A stretch of 64,000 bases of DNA, taken from contig NZ_JAUSZM010000003.1 in NCBI RefSeq assembly GCF_030817655.1, positions 7,130,001 to 7,194,000 on the forward strand, read 5' to 3'. Shown here in pieces: positions 42,056 through 53,581 of this stretch (its first letter is position 1; each line of letters begins with the position of its first letter). The DNA is from Streptomyces sp. V4I2. Lineage in GTDB: Bacteria; Actinomycetota; Actinomycetes; Streptomycetales; Streptomycetaceae. A model generated the notes under the pieces. The model was not told where the DNA came from. It ran no database searches and saw only the letters and a program-made list of their open reading frames with translations. Made by a program: the position numbers and the translations under genes.

Positions 42056-45000
42056 TTACGCCTCGAACACCTCACGCACCAGCTGCTCCTGCTCGGCCTG
42101 GTGCCGCTTCGCGGACCCGACCGCCGGCGAGGAGCCGTGCGGGCGGGAGATGCGGCGCAGGCGCTCCCCGTGGGGGACGTCCGCGCCGACCGCCAGGTCG
42201 AGGTGGTCGATGAGGTTGAGGGCGATGAACGGCCAGGCGCCCTGGTTGGCCGGCTCCTCCTGGGTCCAGAGGTACTTCTCGGCGTTGGGGTACTTGGCGA
42301 TCTCGGCCTGGACCTCGGCACCCGGCAGCGGGTACAGACGCTCGAGGCGGATGATCGCCGTGTCCCTGACGCCGCGCTTCTGACGCTCGGCCTCGAGGTC
42401 GTAGTAGACCTTGCCGGCGCAGAAGACGACCTTCTTGACCGCGGCCGGGTCGACCGACGCGTCGCCGATGACCGGGCGGAACTGGCCCGTCGTGAACTCC
42501 TCCGCCTTCGACGCCGCGGCCTTCAGACGCAGCATCGACTTCGGGGTGAAGACGACCAGCGGCTTGTGGTGCGGGTTGTGCGACTGCCACCGCAGGAGGT
42601 GGAAGTAGTTCGACGGGAGCGTGGGCATCGCGACCGTCATGTTGTTCTGCGCGCACATCTGGAGGAAGCGCTCGGGGCGGGCGGACGAGTGGTCCGGGCC
42701 CTGGCCCTCGTAGCCGTGCGGGAGGAGCAGGGTGACGCCGGACGTCTGGCCCCACTTCTGCTCCGCCGACGAGATGAACTCGTCCACGACCGTCTGCGCA
42801 CCGTTGACGAAGTCGCCGAACTGGGCCTCCCACAGCACGAGCGCGTCGGGGCGGGCCAGCGAGTAGCCGTACTCGAAGCCCATCGCCGCGTACTCGCTGA
42901 GCAGCGAGTTGTAGACGTTGTAACGCGCCTGGTCCTCGGAGAGGTACATCAGCGGCGTGAACTCGTCGCCCGTCGCGCGGTCGATCAGCACCGCGTGGCG
43001 CTGGCCGAAGGTGCCGCGCTGCGAGTCCTGGCCGGCCAGCCGGACCGGGACGCCCTCGAGGAGGAGCGAGCCGACCGCCAGGGTCTCGCCCATGCCCCAG
43101 TCGATGGTGCCGTCCTCGACCATCGTCGCCCGGCGCTGCAGCTGCGGCAGCAGACGCGGGTGGACGGTGATGTGGTCGGGGACGTTGAGCTGGGACTCGG
43201 CGATCCGCTTGACGACCTCCGTGGAGATCGCGGTGTTCACGGCGACCGGGAACTCCGGCTGCGGGTCCGCGGACTCCGACGACAGCGGCTGCGCGGTGGC
43301 CTCGCGGACCTCGGTGAAGACCTTCTCCAGCTGGCCCTGGTAGTCCTGCAGGGCCTGCTCGGCCTCTTCCAGGGTGATGTCGCCGCGACCGATGAGGGAC
43401 TCGGTGTACAGCTTGCGCACCGAGCGCTTCTTGTCGATCAGGTCGTACATCAGCGGCTGGGTGAAGGCCGGGTTGTCCGACTCGTTGTGACCGCGGCGGC
43501 GGTAGCAGATGAGGTCGATCACGACGTCCTTGTTGAACGCCTGGCGGAACTCGAAGGCCAGGCGGGCCACGCGGACCACGGCCTCCGGGTCGTCGCCGTT
43601 CACGTGGAAGATCGGCGCCTCGATCATGCGGGCCACGTCGGTGGCGTACATGGAGGAGCGGGCCGATTCCGGCGCGGCGGTGAAGCCGACCTGGTTGTTG
43701 ATGACGATGTGAACCGTGCCGCCGGTGCGGTAACCGCGCAGCTGCGACATGTTCAGGGTCTCGGCGACCACGCCCTGGCCCGCGAAGGCCGCGTCACCGT
43801 GCAGGGCCACCGGCAGGACCGTGAAGTCCGTGCCGCCCTTGTTGATGATGTCCTGCTTGGCGCGGGCGATGCCCTCCAGGACCGGGTCGACCGCCTCCAG
43901 GTGGGAGGGGTTGGCGGCCAGCGAGACCTTGATCTGCTCGCCGTCGAGACCGGTGAAGGTGCCCTCGGCGCCCAGGTGGTACTTCACGTCGCCGGAGCCG
44001 TGCATCGACTTCGGGTCGAGGTTGCCCTCGAACTCGCGGAAGATCTGCGCGTACGACTTGCCGACGATGTTGGCGAGCACGTTCAGGCGGCCGCGGTGGG
44101 CCATGCCGATGACGACCTCGTCCAGGCGGGACTCGGCGGCCGAGTCCAGCACCGCGTCCAGCAGCGGGATGACGGACTCGCCGCCCTCCAGGGAGAAGCG
44201 CTTCTGGCCGACGTACTTCGTCTGCAGGAAGGTCTCGAAGGCCTCCGCCGCGTTCAGGCGCCGCAGGATGCGCAGCTGCTCCTCGCGCTCCGGCTTGCTG
44301 TGCGGGCGCTCGATGCGGTCCTGGATCCACTTGCGCTGCTTGGGGTCCTGGATGTGCATGAACTCGACGCCGGTGGTGCGGCAGTACGAGTCGCGCAGCA
44401 CACCGAGGATGTCGCGCAGCTTCATCATCGACTTGCCGGAGAAGCCGCCGACCGCGAACTCGCGCTCCAGGTCCCACAGGGTGAGGCCGTGCTCGGTGAT
44501 GTCCAGGTCGGGGTGCTTGCGCTGGCGGTACTCCAGCGGGTCGGTGTCGGCCATGACGTGGCCGCGGACCCGGTAGGAGTGGATCAGCTCGAAGACGCGG
44601 GCGGCCTTGGTGACGTCGTCGTCGTGGCTGGCGTCGATGTCCTTGAGCCAGCGGACCGGCTCGTAGGGGATGCGCAGCGACTCGAAGATCTCGTCGTAGA
44701 AGCCGTTCTCGCCGAGCAGGAGGTTCGCGACGATCCGCAGGAACTCGCCGGACGCGGCGCCCTGGATCACCCGGTGGTCGTAGGTCGACGTGAGCGTCAT
44801 GACCTTCGAGATGCCGAGCTTGTTCAGGGTGTCCTGGGAGGTGCCCTGGAACTCCGCCGGGTAGTCCATCGAGCCGACGCCCATGATGACCGACTGGCCG
44901 GGCATCAGGCGCGGGACGGAGTGGACGGTGCCGAGGCCGCCGGGGTTGGTCAGGGAGACCGTGACACCGGTGAAGTCGTCCATCGTCAGCTTGCCGTCGC

Positions 45001-45871
45001 GGGCGCGGCGGACGATGTCCTCGTAGGCCTGCCAGAACTCGAAGAAGTTCAGCGTCTCGGCCTTCTTGATGCCGGCCACGACGAGCTGGCGGTCGCCGTT
45101 GGGCTTCACCAGGTCGATGGCCAGGCCGAAGTTGACGTGCGGCGGCTTGACGAGGGTGGGCTTCCCGTCCTTCTCCGCGAAGTGCCAGTTCATCGACGGC
45201 ATGGCCTTGATGGCCTGCACCATCGCGAAGCCGATCAGGTGCGTGAAGGAGATCTTCCCGCCCCGGGCCCGCTTGAGGTGGTTGTTGATGACGATGCGGT
45301 TGTCGAACAGCAGCTTCACCGGGACCGCGCGCACGGACGTGGCCGTGGGCAGCTCCAGGGAGGCGTTCATGTTCTTGGCGACCGCGGCGGCCGGGCCGCG
45401 CAGCGTCACGAACTCCGGGCCCTCGGCGGAGGCGGCGGGCGCTGCCTTCGGGGCCGCGGCGGCCGGCTTCGCGGCCGGAGCCGGAGCCTTGGCCGGCGCG
45501 GCGGCCTGTGCGGGCGCAGGAGCGGCTGCCGCGGGCTTCGGGGCCGCGGGAGCCGGGGCGGCCGCGGCCGGAGCCTGGGCGGGCGCCTGGGCCTGCGCCG
45601 GCGGGGCGGCAGGCGCGGGGCGGGCCGTGGTGGTGGTCTCTGCGGCCCCCGCGGCCGCAGTACCCGCCGGAGCCGAGGCGGTGGCCGCCCCCGGCTTGTA
45701 GTCGGCGAAGAAGTCCCACCAGGCTCGGTCTACCGAATTGGGGTCCTGGAGGTACTGCTGATAGATCTCGTCGACGAGCCACTCGTTCGGACCGAAGGCC
45801 GCTGCGGGGTTCTTACCCGCTTGGTCTGCGTCGGTGGAGATGCTCGAGTTACTGGGGGACTGTGGCGACAC
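42056..45871 (-). CDS. kgd: Multifunctional 2-oxoglutarate dehydrogenase/decarboxylase Kgd
   Basis: 1271-aa enzyme fusing the E2-type succinyltransferase catalytic domain to the thiamine-diphosphate E1 component, as in mycobacterial and corynebacterial KGD/OdhA. It opens with the E1-like helix [16 protein letters not shown]. An Ala/Pro-rich linker covers about 65-150. The acyltransferase core carries [15 protein letters not shown] near 375, where the usual DG is QG. E1 motifs are [14 protein letters not shown] near 625, [11 protein letters not shown] near 705 and VINNQVGFT near 735. GTG at 45871 was chosen over GTG at 45898 because it gives the conserved N-terminus. No separate lipoyl domain is present. 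Catalyses the TCA step at 2-oxoglutarate; partners (E2p, E3) are elsewhere. Confidence 0.97.
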   Translation of the reverse strand: MSPQSPSNSSISTDADQAGKNPAAAFGPNEWLVDEIYQQYLQDPNSVDRAWWDFFADYKPGAATASAPAGTAAAGAAETTTTARPAPAAPPAQAQAPAQAPAAAAPAPAAPKPAAAAPAPAQAAAPAKAPAPAAKPAAAAPKAAPAASAEGPEFVTLRGPAAAVAKNMNASLELPTATSVRAVPVKLLFDNRIVINNHLKRARGGKISFTHLIGFAMVQAIKAMPSMNWHFAEKDGKPTLVKPPHVNFGLAIDLVKPNGDRQLVVAGIKKAETLNFFEFWQAYEDIVRRARDGKLTMDDFTGVTVSLTNPGGLGTVHSVPRLMPGQSVIMGVGSMDYPAEFQGTSQDTLNKLGISKVMTLTSTYDHRVIQGAASGEFLRIVANLLLGENGFYDEIFESLRIPYEPVRWLKDIDASHDDDVTKAARVFELIHSYRVRGHVMADTDPLEYRQRKHPDLDITEHGLTLWDLEREFAVGGFSGKSMMKLRDILGVLRDSYCRTTGVEFMHIQDPKQRKWIQDRIERPHSKPEREEQLRILRRLNAAEAFETFLQTKYVGQKRFSLEGGESVIPLLDAVLDSAAESRLDEVVIGMAHRGRLNVLANIVGKSYAQIFREFEGNLDPKSMHGSGDVKYHLGAEGTFTGLDGEQIKVSLAANPSHLEAVDPVLEGIARAKQDIINKGGTDFTVLPVALHGDAAFAGQGVVAETLNMSQLRGYRTGGTVHIVINNQVGFTAAPESARSSMYATDVARMIEAPIFHVNGDDPEAVVRVARLAFEFRQAFNKDVVIDLICYRRRGHNESDNPAFTQPLMYDLIDKKRSVRKLYTESLIGRGDITLEEAEQALQDYQGQLEKVFTEVREATAQPLSSESADPQPEFPVAVNTAISTEVVKRIAESQLNVPDHITVHPRLLPQLQRRATMVEDGTIDWGMGETLAVGSLLLEGVPVRLAGQDSQRGTFGQRHAVLIDRATGDEFTPLMYLSEDQARYNVYNSLLSEYAAMGFEYGYSLARPDALVLWEAQFGDFVNGAQTVVDEFISSAEQKWGQTSGVTLLLPHGYEGQGPDHSSARPERFLQMCAQNNMTVAMPTLPSNYFHLLRWQSHNPHHKPLVVFTPKSMLRLKAAASKAEEFTTGQFRPVIGDASVDPAAVKKVVFCAGKVYYDLEAERQKRGVRDTAIIRLERLYPLPGAEVQAEIAKYPNAEKYLWTQEEPANQGAWPFIALNLIDHLDLAVGADVPHGERLRRISRPHGSSPAVGSAKRHQAEQEQLVREVFEA

Positions 45872-46153
45872 GGCGGCAACCGCCCTCTTCCGCTTCACAA
45901 GGTGATGGACAGCGGGAATAAAGGCTACGCCTCCAAGACCGAGAAGGTCAGGCCGGGTCCGTCCATCGTCGTGTAAGTCACATCAAACAGCGAGTTTCAG
46001 GGGTGGAAATGGCGGGAAACAAGCGAGGTTCCGCTTCATCCGGGATGGGCTGAGCCGGCCTCAGCGCGACGACGGCGCGGGCCTGTGCCTGATCACACGT
46101 GTCCGTCAGCACGGAACGACCGTGGATCTTGTGGCTCCGTTTCGAACTTTACG
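45872..46153 (-). promoter_or_regulatory. kgd promoter region
   Basis: 282-bp gap between kgd and the upstream sensor-kinase stop. No gene; the region is AT-enriched at 45905-46005, where the promoter should lie. No assigned operator. Confidence 0.4.
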
Positions 46154-47256
46154 TCAACTTGGCAAAGATGGAAGTCCCGGAAGGGTGACAAGGATCCGGC
46201 AGCCCCGCTCGGATTCGGCCACTCCGATCCGGCCGCCGTGCAGATCCACCGCCCAGCGGGCGATCGCCAGGCCGAGACCCGTGCCGCCGTCGCTGCCGGG
46301 ACCGTGCGGCCGGTTGACGCTGCCGCGGTTGAACCGCTCGAAGACCCGGTGCCACTCCGACCGCGGAATGCCGGGGCCCTCGTCGAGAACCTCCAGCTCG
46401 AGCGACTCGGAGCCGCCCCCGCGCCGCGCCTTGACCGTGACCCGGCCGTGCGGCGGACTGTGCTTGACCGCGTTGTCGATGAGGTTCGCCACGACCTGGT
46501 GGATCCGCTCCGGGTCCGCGTGCGCGGTCAGCTCCGGCGGGGACACGTCGAGATGCAGATGGACGTCCGTCCGCGTGTGGCTGCCGGATCCGGAGGCGAT
46601 GCCCGCGCGCGCGGAGGCGACCATGTTGGCCTCCTTCAGGACCCCCGACAGGTACGGCCACACCTCGAACCGCCGCTTGCGCAGCGGTACGACCCCGTTG
46701 TCCAGCCTGGACAGGTCGAGGAGCGTCTCCACGAGACGACCCAGCCGCTCCGTCTGCTTCAGGGCCGTCCGCATCGTCTCCTGGTCGGCCTGCGTGACGC
46801 CGTCGACGATGTTCTCCAGGACGGCACGCAGGCCCGCGATGGGCGTGCGCAGCTCGTGCGAGACATTCGCCACGAGCTCCTTGCGCGCCTGCTCCTGCGC
46901 CTCCAGGTCGTCCGCCATGCGGTTGATCGTCTGGGCCAGGTCGCCCAGCTCGTCCCGGCGGTTCTCCCGAACCCGGCGGCTGTAGTCGCCGTGCGAGATC
47001 GAACGGGCCACCGCGTTCATCTCGTCCAGCGGCGAGGTGAGCGAGTGCGCCACGAACTGCGTAATCAACAGTGTGGCGATCATCGAGAAGACCGTGATGA
47101 AGCGCAGCTCCGTCTTGGTCTGCACCGCGATCACCAGCAGACCCGTGGTGATCAGCACCGAGATGACGACCAGAGCGCCCAGCTTGGTCTTGATCGAGAA
47201 CGGGCGTACGCCGCCCCAGGGCTCCCCGGGGCGTCTTGGTGCGGCCGGCCCGTCGC

Positions 47257-47260
<4 letters not shown>
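46154..47260 (-). CDS. Two-component sensor histidine kinase
   Basis: 368-aa membrane kinase. Two adjacent hydrophobic segments (about 23-43 and 50-70) are separated by only a few residues, so there is almost no extracellular sensor loop, as in intramembrane-sensing kinases. HAMP domain, then HisKA with phosphoacceptor in ANVSHELRTPIAGL near 140, N box NLIDNAVKHSPP near 260, DEGPGIP and GTGLGLAIARW near 335. ATG at 47260 overlaps the regulator stop by 4 bases. Likely autophosphorylates and passes phosphate to the upstream-encoded regulator. Confidence 0.94.
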
Positions 47261-47994
<734 letters not shown>

Positions 47995-48118
47995 CGCCCG
48001 CCCCTGAGGTGTGCAATTCCGGAACCAGTGGGGTGATCCCTTGTCTGCGCATGACTGCGCTTGACGCTTGAATGATCGGCGTCAGGGAAGCAGAGTACGG
48101 GGAGTTACCTCGGCTTTG

Positions 48119-48796
48119 CTATCCAGGTCGGACGGCAAGGTGCACGACGTCCGGAACGCCCCGGGCAACCGGGATCTCTTCGGTACGCACCCGTTGGAAC
48201 CCGGCATTCCGTAGGGATCCTTCAAATTCCGGAGAGGGCTGGGCCGACCACACGGCCAGTACCCCTCCTGGCCTCAACATCCTTGCGCAGCTTGCCAGTC
48301 CGGCCTCGGAGTACAGTCCGCCGTTGCCCTCGGTGACCGTCCAGCCGGGGCCGTTGTCGATGTCCAGGCACAACGCGTCGAACGTGTCGCATGTCTCATT
48401 GACGAAAGCGACAAGATCGGTTTCCACAATGTCGGTGCGCGGATCCGCGAGGGCCCGCGCCGACAGCGCGGACAGCGGCCCGGCGCGGTGCCAGTCGATG
48501 ATGGCGCGCTCCCGCTCGACCACGGTGATCCGGCCCCAACGGGAATCGGCCGCGGCGTGCGCGAGCGAGAACCCGACGCCGAGACCGCCGATGAGCACGC
48601 TCGGCCGACCGCGACCCCCGAGCGCGTCCAGCGCCGCGTCCACGAGCCGCCGCTCCGAGCGGCCGTCGGAGGTGTCCATCAGGAAACAGCCGTTGGCGAT
48701 GATCTGCAGCAACTCACCGTGCCGTCGCAGCACGACCTCGCCGTGCGGGCCCTCGCGCCGGTCCAGGATCTGGGGAATGTCGTACGAGGTGGACAT
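48119..48796 (-). CDS. Spermidine-synthase-like methyltransferase-fold protein
   Basis: 225-aa protein with the Rossmann-type fold of spermidine/spermine synthases and other SAM-binding enzymes. VLIGGLGVGFSLAHAAAD near residue 65 is the nucleotide motif, TVVERERAIIDWHR near 90 the acidic loop and DALCLDIDNGPGW near 140 the catalytic region. Canonical putrescine-binding residues are not obvious, so polyamine synthesis is uncertain. ATG at 48796. Divergent from the membrane protein gene at 48988. Confidence 0.82.
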   Translation of the reverse strand: MSTSYDIPQILDRREGPHGEVVLRRHGELLQIIANGCFLMDTSDGRSERRLVDAALDALGGRGRPSVLIGGLGVGFSLAHAAADSRWGRITVVERERAIIDWHRAGPLSALSARALADPRTDIVETDLVAFVNETCDTFDALCLDIDNGPGWTVTEGNGGLYSEAGLASCARMLRPGGVLAVWSAQPSPEFEGSLRNAGFQRVRTEEIPVARGVPDVVHLAVRPG

Positions 48797-48987
48797 CGGC
48801 CCATTCTTGCAGGTGGGAGAAGGCCGGGCCGATGGAATCACCTCGGACGGCGACCGTGGGTCCTCGGCCACGAGGGCTTCGCCATGGCCGGGCGCGAAGT
48901 GGCTGCACATCCTTGAGAAGTGACTGTGAATCGGCACCCGGGTGGCGCCCGTCACAGACAGCGGCTGCACGGGGCACGGAGGCTGGG

Positions 48988-49881
48988 GTGAAACGGAAGG
49001 AGCGCCTCACCGTGGAACGGACTGAGACGGACGGTACGGCGGGTTCGCCGGCGCCCGCGCCGAGCGATTCGTCCGTCCCTCAGGATGTGCCCCCTCCGCG
49101 CTACGACGCCTGCCTGCAGGACGTCTCAGGACTGCTGGACGGGATGCCGCGCCAGCGAGAGGCGCCTGCGACCATGCCGGTTGGACCGCCGGTTGCGCCC
49201 CTCGCCGTCGAGCCTCCGGAAGCCCGCCCCGGCCCCCGCCCCCGCCCCTGGCGCCTGCTCCCCACCCCCACCGGCACACCGTTCACCTTCGGCTACGGCG
49301 TCGTCCTCGCCGTCACCTCACTCGTCACCGAGTACGCCGACCCGGCCGTCGTGCACGACCTCCACCAGGCCTCCAGCACCGATGTGGCGCACCTGGTGCA
49401 GACGCCCGCACTGGTGCTGCTGACCAGCGCGTTGTGGATCGCGGGCGGGATCCTCTCGCCGTTCGCGATCGGTTTCCTGCTCGTCCTCACCGCACTGGAG
49501 CGCCGGATCGGCGGGCTGCGCACGGCCGGGGTCTTCCTGCTCGGGCATGTCCTCGCCACCCTCGCGACCGAAGTCCCCATAGGGCTCGCGGTCCTGATCG
49601 GCCACCTGCCCGACAGCTCGCTGCACCGCCTCGATTACGGCGTCAGCTTCGGCGTCGCCGCCGGGGTGGGCGCCCTGGCCGGACTCCTCACCCCGTGGCT
49701 GCGCTGGCCGCTGCTGGCGGTGTTCGGCGCGATGCTGCTGCGGAGTCTGCTGGCGTTCACGGACCCGATGACCGACTGGGGGCACCTGACGGCGTTCGCG
49801 ATCGGCATCGGGACCTGGCCGGTGGTGCGGGGCTGGTACCGGGCACGGCTCGCTGCGGGCCCCTTGCCCGGGGTCGCCTAG
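48988..49881 (+). CDS. Rhomboid-like membrane protein
   Basis: 297-aa protein. The first 95 residues are hydrophilic and Pro-rich (DVPPPRYDACLQD; PGPRPRPWRLLPTPT). Residues about 100-290 hold six hydrophobic segments resembling rhomboid-family membrane cores (FGYGVVLAVTSLVTEY; GGILSPFAIGFLLVLTALER; GVSFGVAAGVGALAGLL). The rhomboid GxSG Ser and partner His are not clearly present (SFGVAAG only), so protease activity is doubtful. GTG at 48988 has GGAGG 5 bp upstream; GTG at 49012 is also possible. Convergent with a GNAT gene. Confidence 0.8.
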   Translation: MKRKERLTVERTETDGTAGSPAPAPSDSSVPQDVPPPRYDACLQDVSGLLDGMPRQREAPATMPVGPPVAPLAVEPPEARPGPRPRPWRLLPTPTGTPFTFGYGVVLAVTSLVTEYADPAVVHDLHQASSTDVAHLVQTPALVLLTSALWIAGGILSPFAIGFLLVLTALERRIGGLRTAGVFLLGHVLATLATEVPIGLAVLIGHLPDSSLHRLDYGVSFGVAAGVGALAGLLTPWLRWPLLAVFGAMLLRSLLAFTDPMTDWGHLTAFAIGIGTWPVVRGWYRARLAAGPLPGVA

Positions 49882-49970
49882 GGCCGCGGGCCGCGGCCAA
49901 CTCCCGTGCGAGCGCTGGTGCGGGGTCATGGCGTCGGACTTGCGGCGCTGTGTCGGCCTGGGCGGGCCGG

Positions 49971-50774
49971 TCAGCCGGCGGGTGGCGTCCAGACGTACGG
50001 CGTGGTCGTGGTGACGGCCTGGAAGCCCAGGCGGCGCAGGATGGGCGCGCTGTCGTCGGAGGCGTCGACGTGCAGGTACGTGACGCCCCGGGCGGCGGCG
50101 AGCCGGGCCCGCTCGGCCACCAGGGTCCGGTAGATGCCCCTGCCGCGCCACTCGGCGAGCGTGGAGCCGCCCCACAGGCTCGCGAACCCCGTGCCCGCGC
50201 GGAAGACCAGCCAGGCGGCGCAGACGACCTCCCCGCCCGCCTCGGCCACGTACACGGCGATCTCGTCCGGCGCGGCGGCCACCCGGCCGATCAGGTCCTC
50301 GGCGAGCCAGCTCCAGTCGTCGTCCCACACGACCGACTCCATGTCCGCGATCCGCCGCAGGTCCGCGTCCGCCGTCACCCGGCGCAGCGCGACACCGTCC
50401 GGCAGGACCGGCTGTCGTACGGCCATCTCGGCGGCGCGTCCGACAAGTACCGTCTCCCGCTCCTCGGGTACGAACCCGGCCGCCCGCAGCCGGTCGGTGA
50501 GGTCGGCCGGGACGTCGTGCGCCCGGGTCTTCCACTCCACCGCCTCACCGCGCGCCGCGAAGAAGTCCCGCTGACGCGCGATCAGTTCATCCAGCACGTC
50601 GCCCTCCACGCCGAGGTCGCGCGGCCCGCTGACGAACCCGCGGAACTGCCCGACGATCCGCAGCAGCGGCCCGTCGTGTTCGTACGTCACTCCCGCGGGC
50701 GGATTCGGGGGAGCACCGCGCATCTGGTCGTCGTAGGCGGCGAGAAGGGGGCCGGTGGTGGCTGTTTCTGTCAC
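49971..50774 (-). CDS. GNAT-family N-acetyltransferase
   Basis: 267-aa protein. The C-terminal half is a GNAT domain: VCAAWLVFRAGTGFASLWGG and LAEWRGRGIYRTLVAERARLA (acetyl-CoA loop RGRGIYRTL) near residue 215. YLHVDASDDSAPILRRLGF follows. The N-terminal 110 residues are a less conserved domain. Substrate unknown. GTG start at 50774, directly after a region that carries a fragment of a second acetyltransferase. Confidence 0.87.
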   Translation of the reverse strand: MTETATTGPLLAAYDDQMRGAPPNPPAGVTYEHDGPLLRIVGQFRGFVSGPRDLGVEGDVLDELIARQRDFFAARGEAVEWKTRAHDVPADLTDRLRAAGFVPEERETVLVGRAAEMAVRQPVLPDGVALRRVTADADLRRIADMESVVWDDDWSWLAEDLIGRVAAAPDEIAVYVAEAGGEVVCAAWLVFRAGTGFASLWGGSTLAEWRGRGIYRTLVAERARLAAARGVTYLHVDASDDSAPILRRLGFQAVTTTTPYVWTPPAG

Positions 50775-50814
50775 CGGACGACGGTCGGGTGAGGGGGCAA
50801 GCGAGGGCAACCGG

Positions 50815-50913
50815 TTTTTCCCCACCGGCCTTGGGTCTGCACGCGCGCGTGCAGGTGCCCTCCAGGGCGAACCCGGCCTTCGCGGCGAGGCGGCAAGACG
50901 CGTGGTCGGCCAC
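50815..50913 (-). pseudogene. Remnant of a RimJ/RimL-type acetyltransferase
   Basis: Thirty-three codons on the minus strand read DHASCRLAAKAGFALEGTCTRAC, resembling the conserved C-terminal NxxSxRVxEKxGFxxEGxxR segment of ribosomal-protein acetyltransferases. No start, N-terminal half or in-frame continuation is present. It lies directly upstream of the intact GNAT gene in a different frame. Probable gene relic. Confidence 0.5.
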
Positions 50914-51071
50914 CGAGTGCCGGGAAGGTCCGGCAGAGGTTGAGCGTTGTCGGACGTACGGCCCGCAAGGACGACCGAGGGTGTGGGAGTGACATGCCTG
51001 GTCAGAGGGCAGTCCGAGCGTGATCGCTCACAGCGAACGCAACCCGGGGAACATCCAGAGGCTCCCGTGCA

Positions 51072-51090
51072 TTGAGTCGGCATAGCTCAA
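51072..51090. promoter_or_regulatory. HspR-type HAIR element upstream of lon
   Basis: TTGAGT-CGGCATA-GCTCAA matches the HspR-associated inverted repeat CTTGAGT-N7-ACTCAAG at 11 of 12 core positions. It ends 22 bp before the lon start. HspR is the established repressor of lon in Streptomyces. Confidence 0.8.
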
Positions 51091-51112
51091 CTTGACTGCC
51101 GAAGGGGAGATC

Positions 51113-53527
51113 ATGGCTTCGACGTCCACACCGCTCACCCTGCCTGTGCTGCCGCTCGACGACGAGGTCGTGCTGCCCGGGATGGTGGTTCCACTGGACC
51201 TCAATGACGCCGATGTGCGCGCCGCGGTGGAGGCCGCCCAGGCCGCCGCGCGCTCGGAACCCGGCAAGCCCAGGGTTCTGCTGGTGCCACGCATGGACGG
51301 GACGTACGCGAGCACCGGCGTGCTCGGCACGATCGAGCAGGTCGGCCGGCTGGCCGACGGTGACCCGGGCGCGCTGATCCGCGGCCGGAGCAGGGTGAAG
51401 ATCGGTGCGGGGACCACGGGCCCGGGTGCCGCCCTCTGGGTCGAGGGCACCCGTGTCGACGAGAGCGTGCCCGAGCCGCTGCCCGGGCAGGTGACCGAAC
51501 TGGTCAAGGAGTACAAGGCCCTTGCCACCGCCTGGCTGCGCAAGCGCGGCGCCTGGCAGGTGGTCGACCGGGTCCAGGCGATCGACGACGTGTCCGCCCT
51601 CGCCGACAACTCCGGTTACTCGCCCTTCCTGACCACCGAACAGAAGGTGGAACTCCTGGAGACCGGCGACCCGGTCGCCCGGCTCAAGCTCGCCACCCAG
51701 CACCTGCGCGACCACCTCGCCGAACAGGACGTCGCCGAGACCATCGCCAAGGACGTCCAGGAGGGCGTCGACAAGCAGCAGCGCGAGTTCCTGCTCCGCC
51801 GCCAGCTGGAGGCCGTACGCAAGGAACTGCGCGAACTCAACGGCGAGTCGGAGGGCGAGGAGTCCGACGACTACCGTGCCCGCGTCGAGGCCGCCGACCT
51901 GCCCGAGAAGGTCCGCGAGGCCGCCCTCAAGGAGGTCGACAAGCTGGAGCGGTCCAGCGACCAGTCGCCCGAGGGCTCATGGATCCGCACCTGGCTCGAC
52001 ACCGTCCTCGAACTGCCGTGGAACGAGCGGACCGAGGACCAGTACGACATCCACGGCGCCAAGACGATCCTGGACGCCGAGCACGCCGGCCTGGAGGACG
52101 TGAAGGAGCGGATCACCGAGTACCTGGCGGTGCGCAAGCGCCGTACCGACCGCGGGCTGGGTGTCATCGGCGGGCGCCGAGGCGGTGCCGTGCTCGCGCT
52201 CGTCGGCCCGCCCGGTGTCGGCAAGACCTCGCTCGGTGAGTCCGTCGCGCACGCCATGGGGCGGAAGTTCGTCCGGGTCGCCCTCGGTGGTGTCCGCGAC
52301 GAGGCCGAGATCCGCGGTCACCGGCGGACGTACGTCGGCGCGCTGCCCGGCCGGATCGTCCGCGCCATCAAGGAGGCCGGGTCCATGAACCCGGTGGTGC
52401 TCCTCGACGAGATCGACAAGGTGGGGTCCGACTTCCGGGGCGACCCGGCGGCCGCCCTCCTGGAGGTCCTGGACCCGGCGCAGAACCACACCTTCCGGGA
52501 CCACTACCTGGAGGTGGAGCTGGACCTGTCGGACGTCGTCTTCCTGGCCACGGCCAACGTGCTGGAGGCCATCCCGGAGGCGCTGCTCGACCGTATGGAG
52601 CTGGTCCGCCTCGACGGCTACACCGAGGACGAGAAGATCGTCATCGCGCGTGACCACCTGCTGCCGCGCCAGCTGGAGCGGGCGGGGCTCGAGACGGCCG
52701 AGGTCACCCTCGACGAGAGCGCGCTGCGCAAGCTCGCCGGCGAGTACACGCGCGAGGCGGGCGTCCGCAACCTGGAGCGGTCCATCGCACGGCTGCTGCG
52801 CAAGGTCGCGGCCCAGCACGAACTGGGCGAGCGGAAGCTGCCGTTCACCGTCCGGGACGAGGACCTGCGCGGCCTGATCGGACGGCCGCACCACGTGCCC
52901 GAGTCCGCACAGGACCCGGCGGAGCGCCGCACAGCCGTGCCGGGCGTGGCGACGGGCCTCGCGGTCACGGGCGCCGGCGGTGACGTCCTGTTCGTCGAGG
53001 CGTCGCTGGCCGACCCGGAGACGGGCGCGGCGGGCCTGACCCTGACGGGCCAACTGGGCGACGTCATGAAGGAGTCGGCGCAGATCGCGCTCAGCTTCCT
53101 CCGCTCGCACGGGGCGGAGCTGGAACTCCCCGTGGCCGACCTGAAGGACCGGGGCGTGCACATCCACTTCCCGGCGGGCGCGGTCCCGAAGGACGGCCCG
53201 AGCGCGGGCGTCACGATGACGACGGCACTGGCGTCGCTGCTGTCGGGCCGTCTGGTCCGCACGGACGTGGCGATGACCGGCGAGGTCTCGCTGACCGGCC
53301 GGGTCCTCCCGATCGGCGGCGTGAAGCAGAAGCTGCTGGCCGCGCACCGGGCAGGAGTGACGACCGTCGTCATCCCGAAGCGCAACGAGCCCGACCTGGA
53401 CGACGTCCCGGCCGAGGTCCTGGACAAGCTCGACGTCCACGCCGTCACGGACGTCCGCCAGGTCCTGGAGCTGGCGCTGTCCCCGGCGACGAACGGGGCC
53501 GCGCCGGAGGTTCCGGTGGCGGCGTGA
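51113..53527 (+). CDS. lon: ATP-dependent protease Lon
   Basis: 804-aa LonA protease degrading damaged and regulatory proteins in the cytoplasm. N-terminal substrate domain (LPVLPLDDEVVLPGMVVPL), helical region with QREFLLRRQLEAVRKEL, AAA+ module with Walker A VGPPGVGKTSL near 365 and Walker B NPVVLLDEIDKV near 430. The C-terminal protease has the catalytic Ser in PKDGPSAGVTM near 695 and the Lys in IGGVKQKLLAA near 738. ATG at 51113 has AAGGGGAG upstream. The HAIR site implies induction on heat shock. Confidence 0.98.
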   Translation: MASTSTPLTLPVLPLDDEVVLPGMVVPLDLNDADVRAAVEAAQAAARSEPGKPRVLLVPRMDGTYASTGVLGTIEQVGRLADGDPGALIRGRSRVKIGAGTTGPGAALWVEGTRVDESVPEPLPGQVTELVKEYKALATAWLRKRGAWQVVDRVQAIDDVSALADNSGYSPFLTTEQKVELLETGDPVARLKLATQHLRDHLAEQDVAETIAKDVQEGVDKQQREFLLRRQLEAVRKELRELNGESEGEESDDYRARVEAADLPEKVREAALKEVDKLERSSDQSPEGSWIRTWLDTVLELPWNERTEDQYDIHGAKTILDAEHAGLEDVKERITEYLAVRKRRTDRGLGVIGGRRGGAVLALVGPPGVGKTSLGESVAHAMGRKFVRVALGGVRDEAEIRGHRRTYVGALPGRIVRAIKEAGSMNPVVLLDEIDKVGSDFRGDPAAALLEVLDPAQNHTFRDHYLEVELDLSDVVFLATANVLEAIPEALLDRMELVRLDGYTEDEKIVIARDHLLPRQLERAGLETAEVTLDESALRKLAGEYTREAGVRNLERSIARLLRKVAAQHELGERKLPFTVRDEDLRGLIGRPHHVPESAQDPAERRTAVPGVATGLAVTGAGGDVLFVEASLADPETGAAGLTLTGQLGDVMKESAQIALSFLRSHGAELELPVADLKDRGVHIHFPAGAVPKDGPSAGVTMTTALASLLSGRLVRTDVAMTGEVSLTGRVLPIGGVKQKLLAAHRAGVTTVVIPKRNEPDLDDVPAEVLDKLDVHAVTDVRQVLELALSPATNGAAPEVPVAA

Positions 53528-53547
53528 CGGGCGCTGCCGGATGAGGG

Positions 53548-53581
53548 AAGGCCCGGGTTTCGTGAGGGAGGCCCGGGCCTT
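53548..53581 (+). terminator. Hairpin terminator after lon
   Basis: AAGGCCCGGG (53548-53557) and CCCGGGCCTT (53572-53581), a perfect 10-bp stem with a 14-base loop, 20 bp past the stop. Confidence 0.8.

Noticed and set aside
42101-45976. Very long open frame on the plus strand opposite kgd (over 1200 codons)
   Set aside because: It is the antisense shadow of a highly GC3-biased gene; it has no ribosome site and its composition is Arg/Val/Asp-rich low complexity, while the minus strand shows all kgd motifs.
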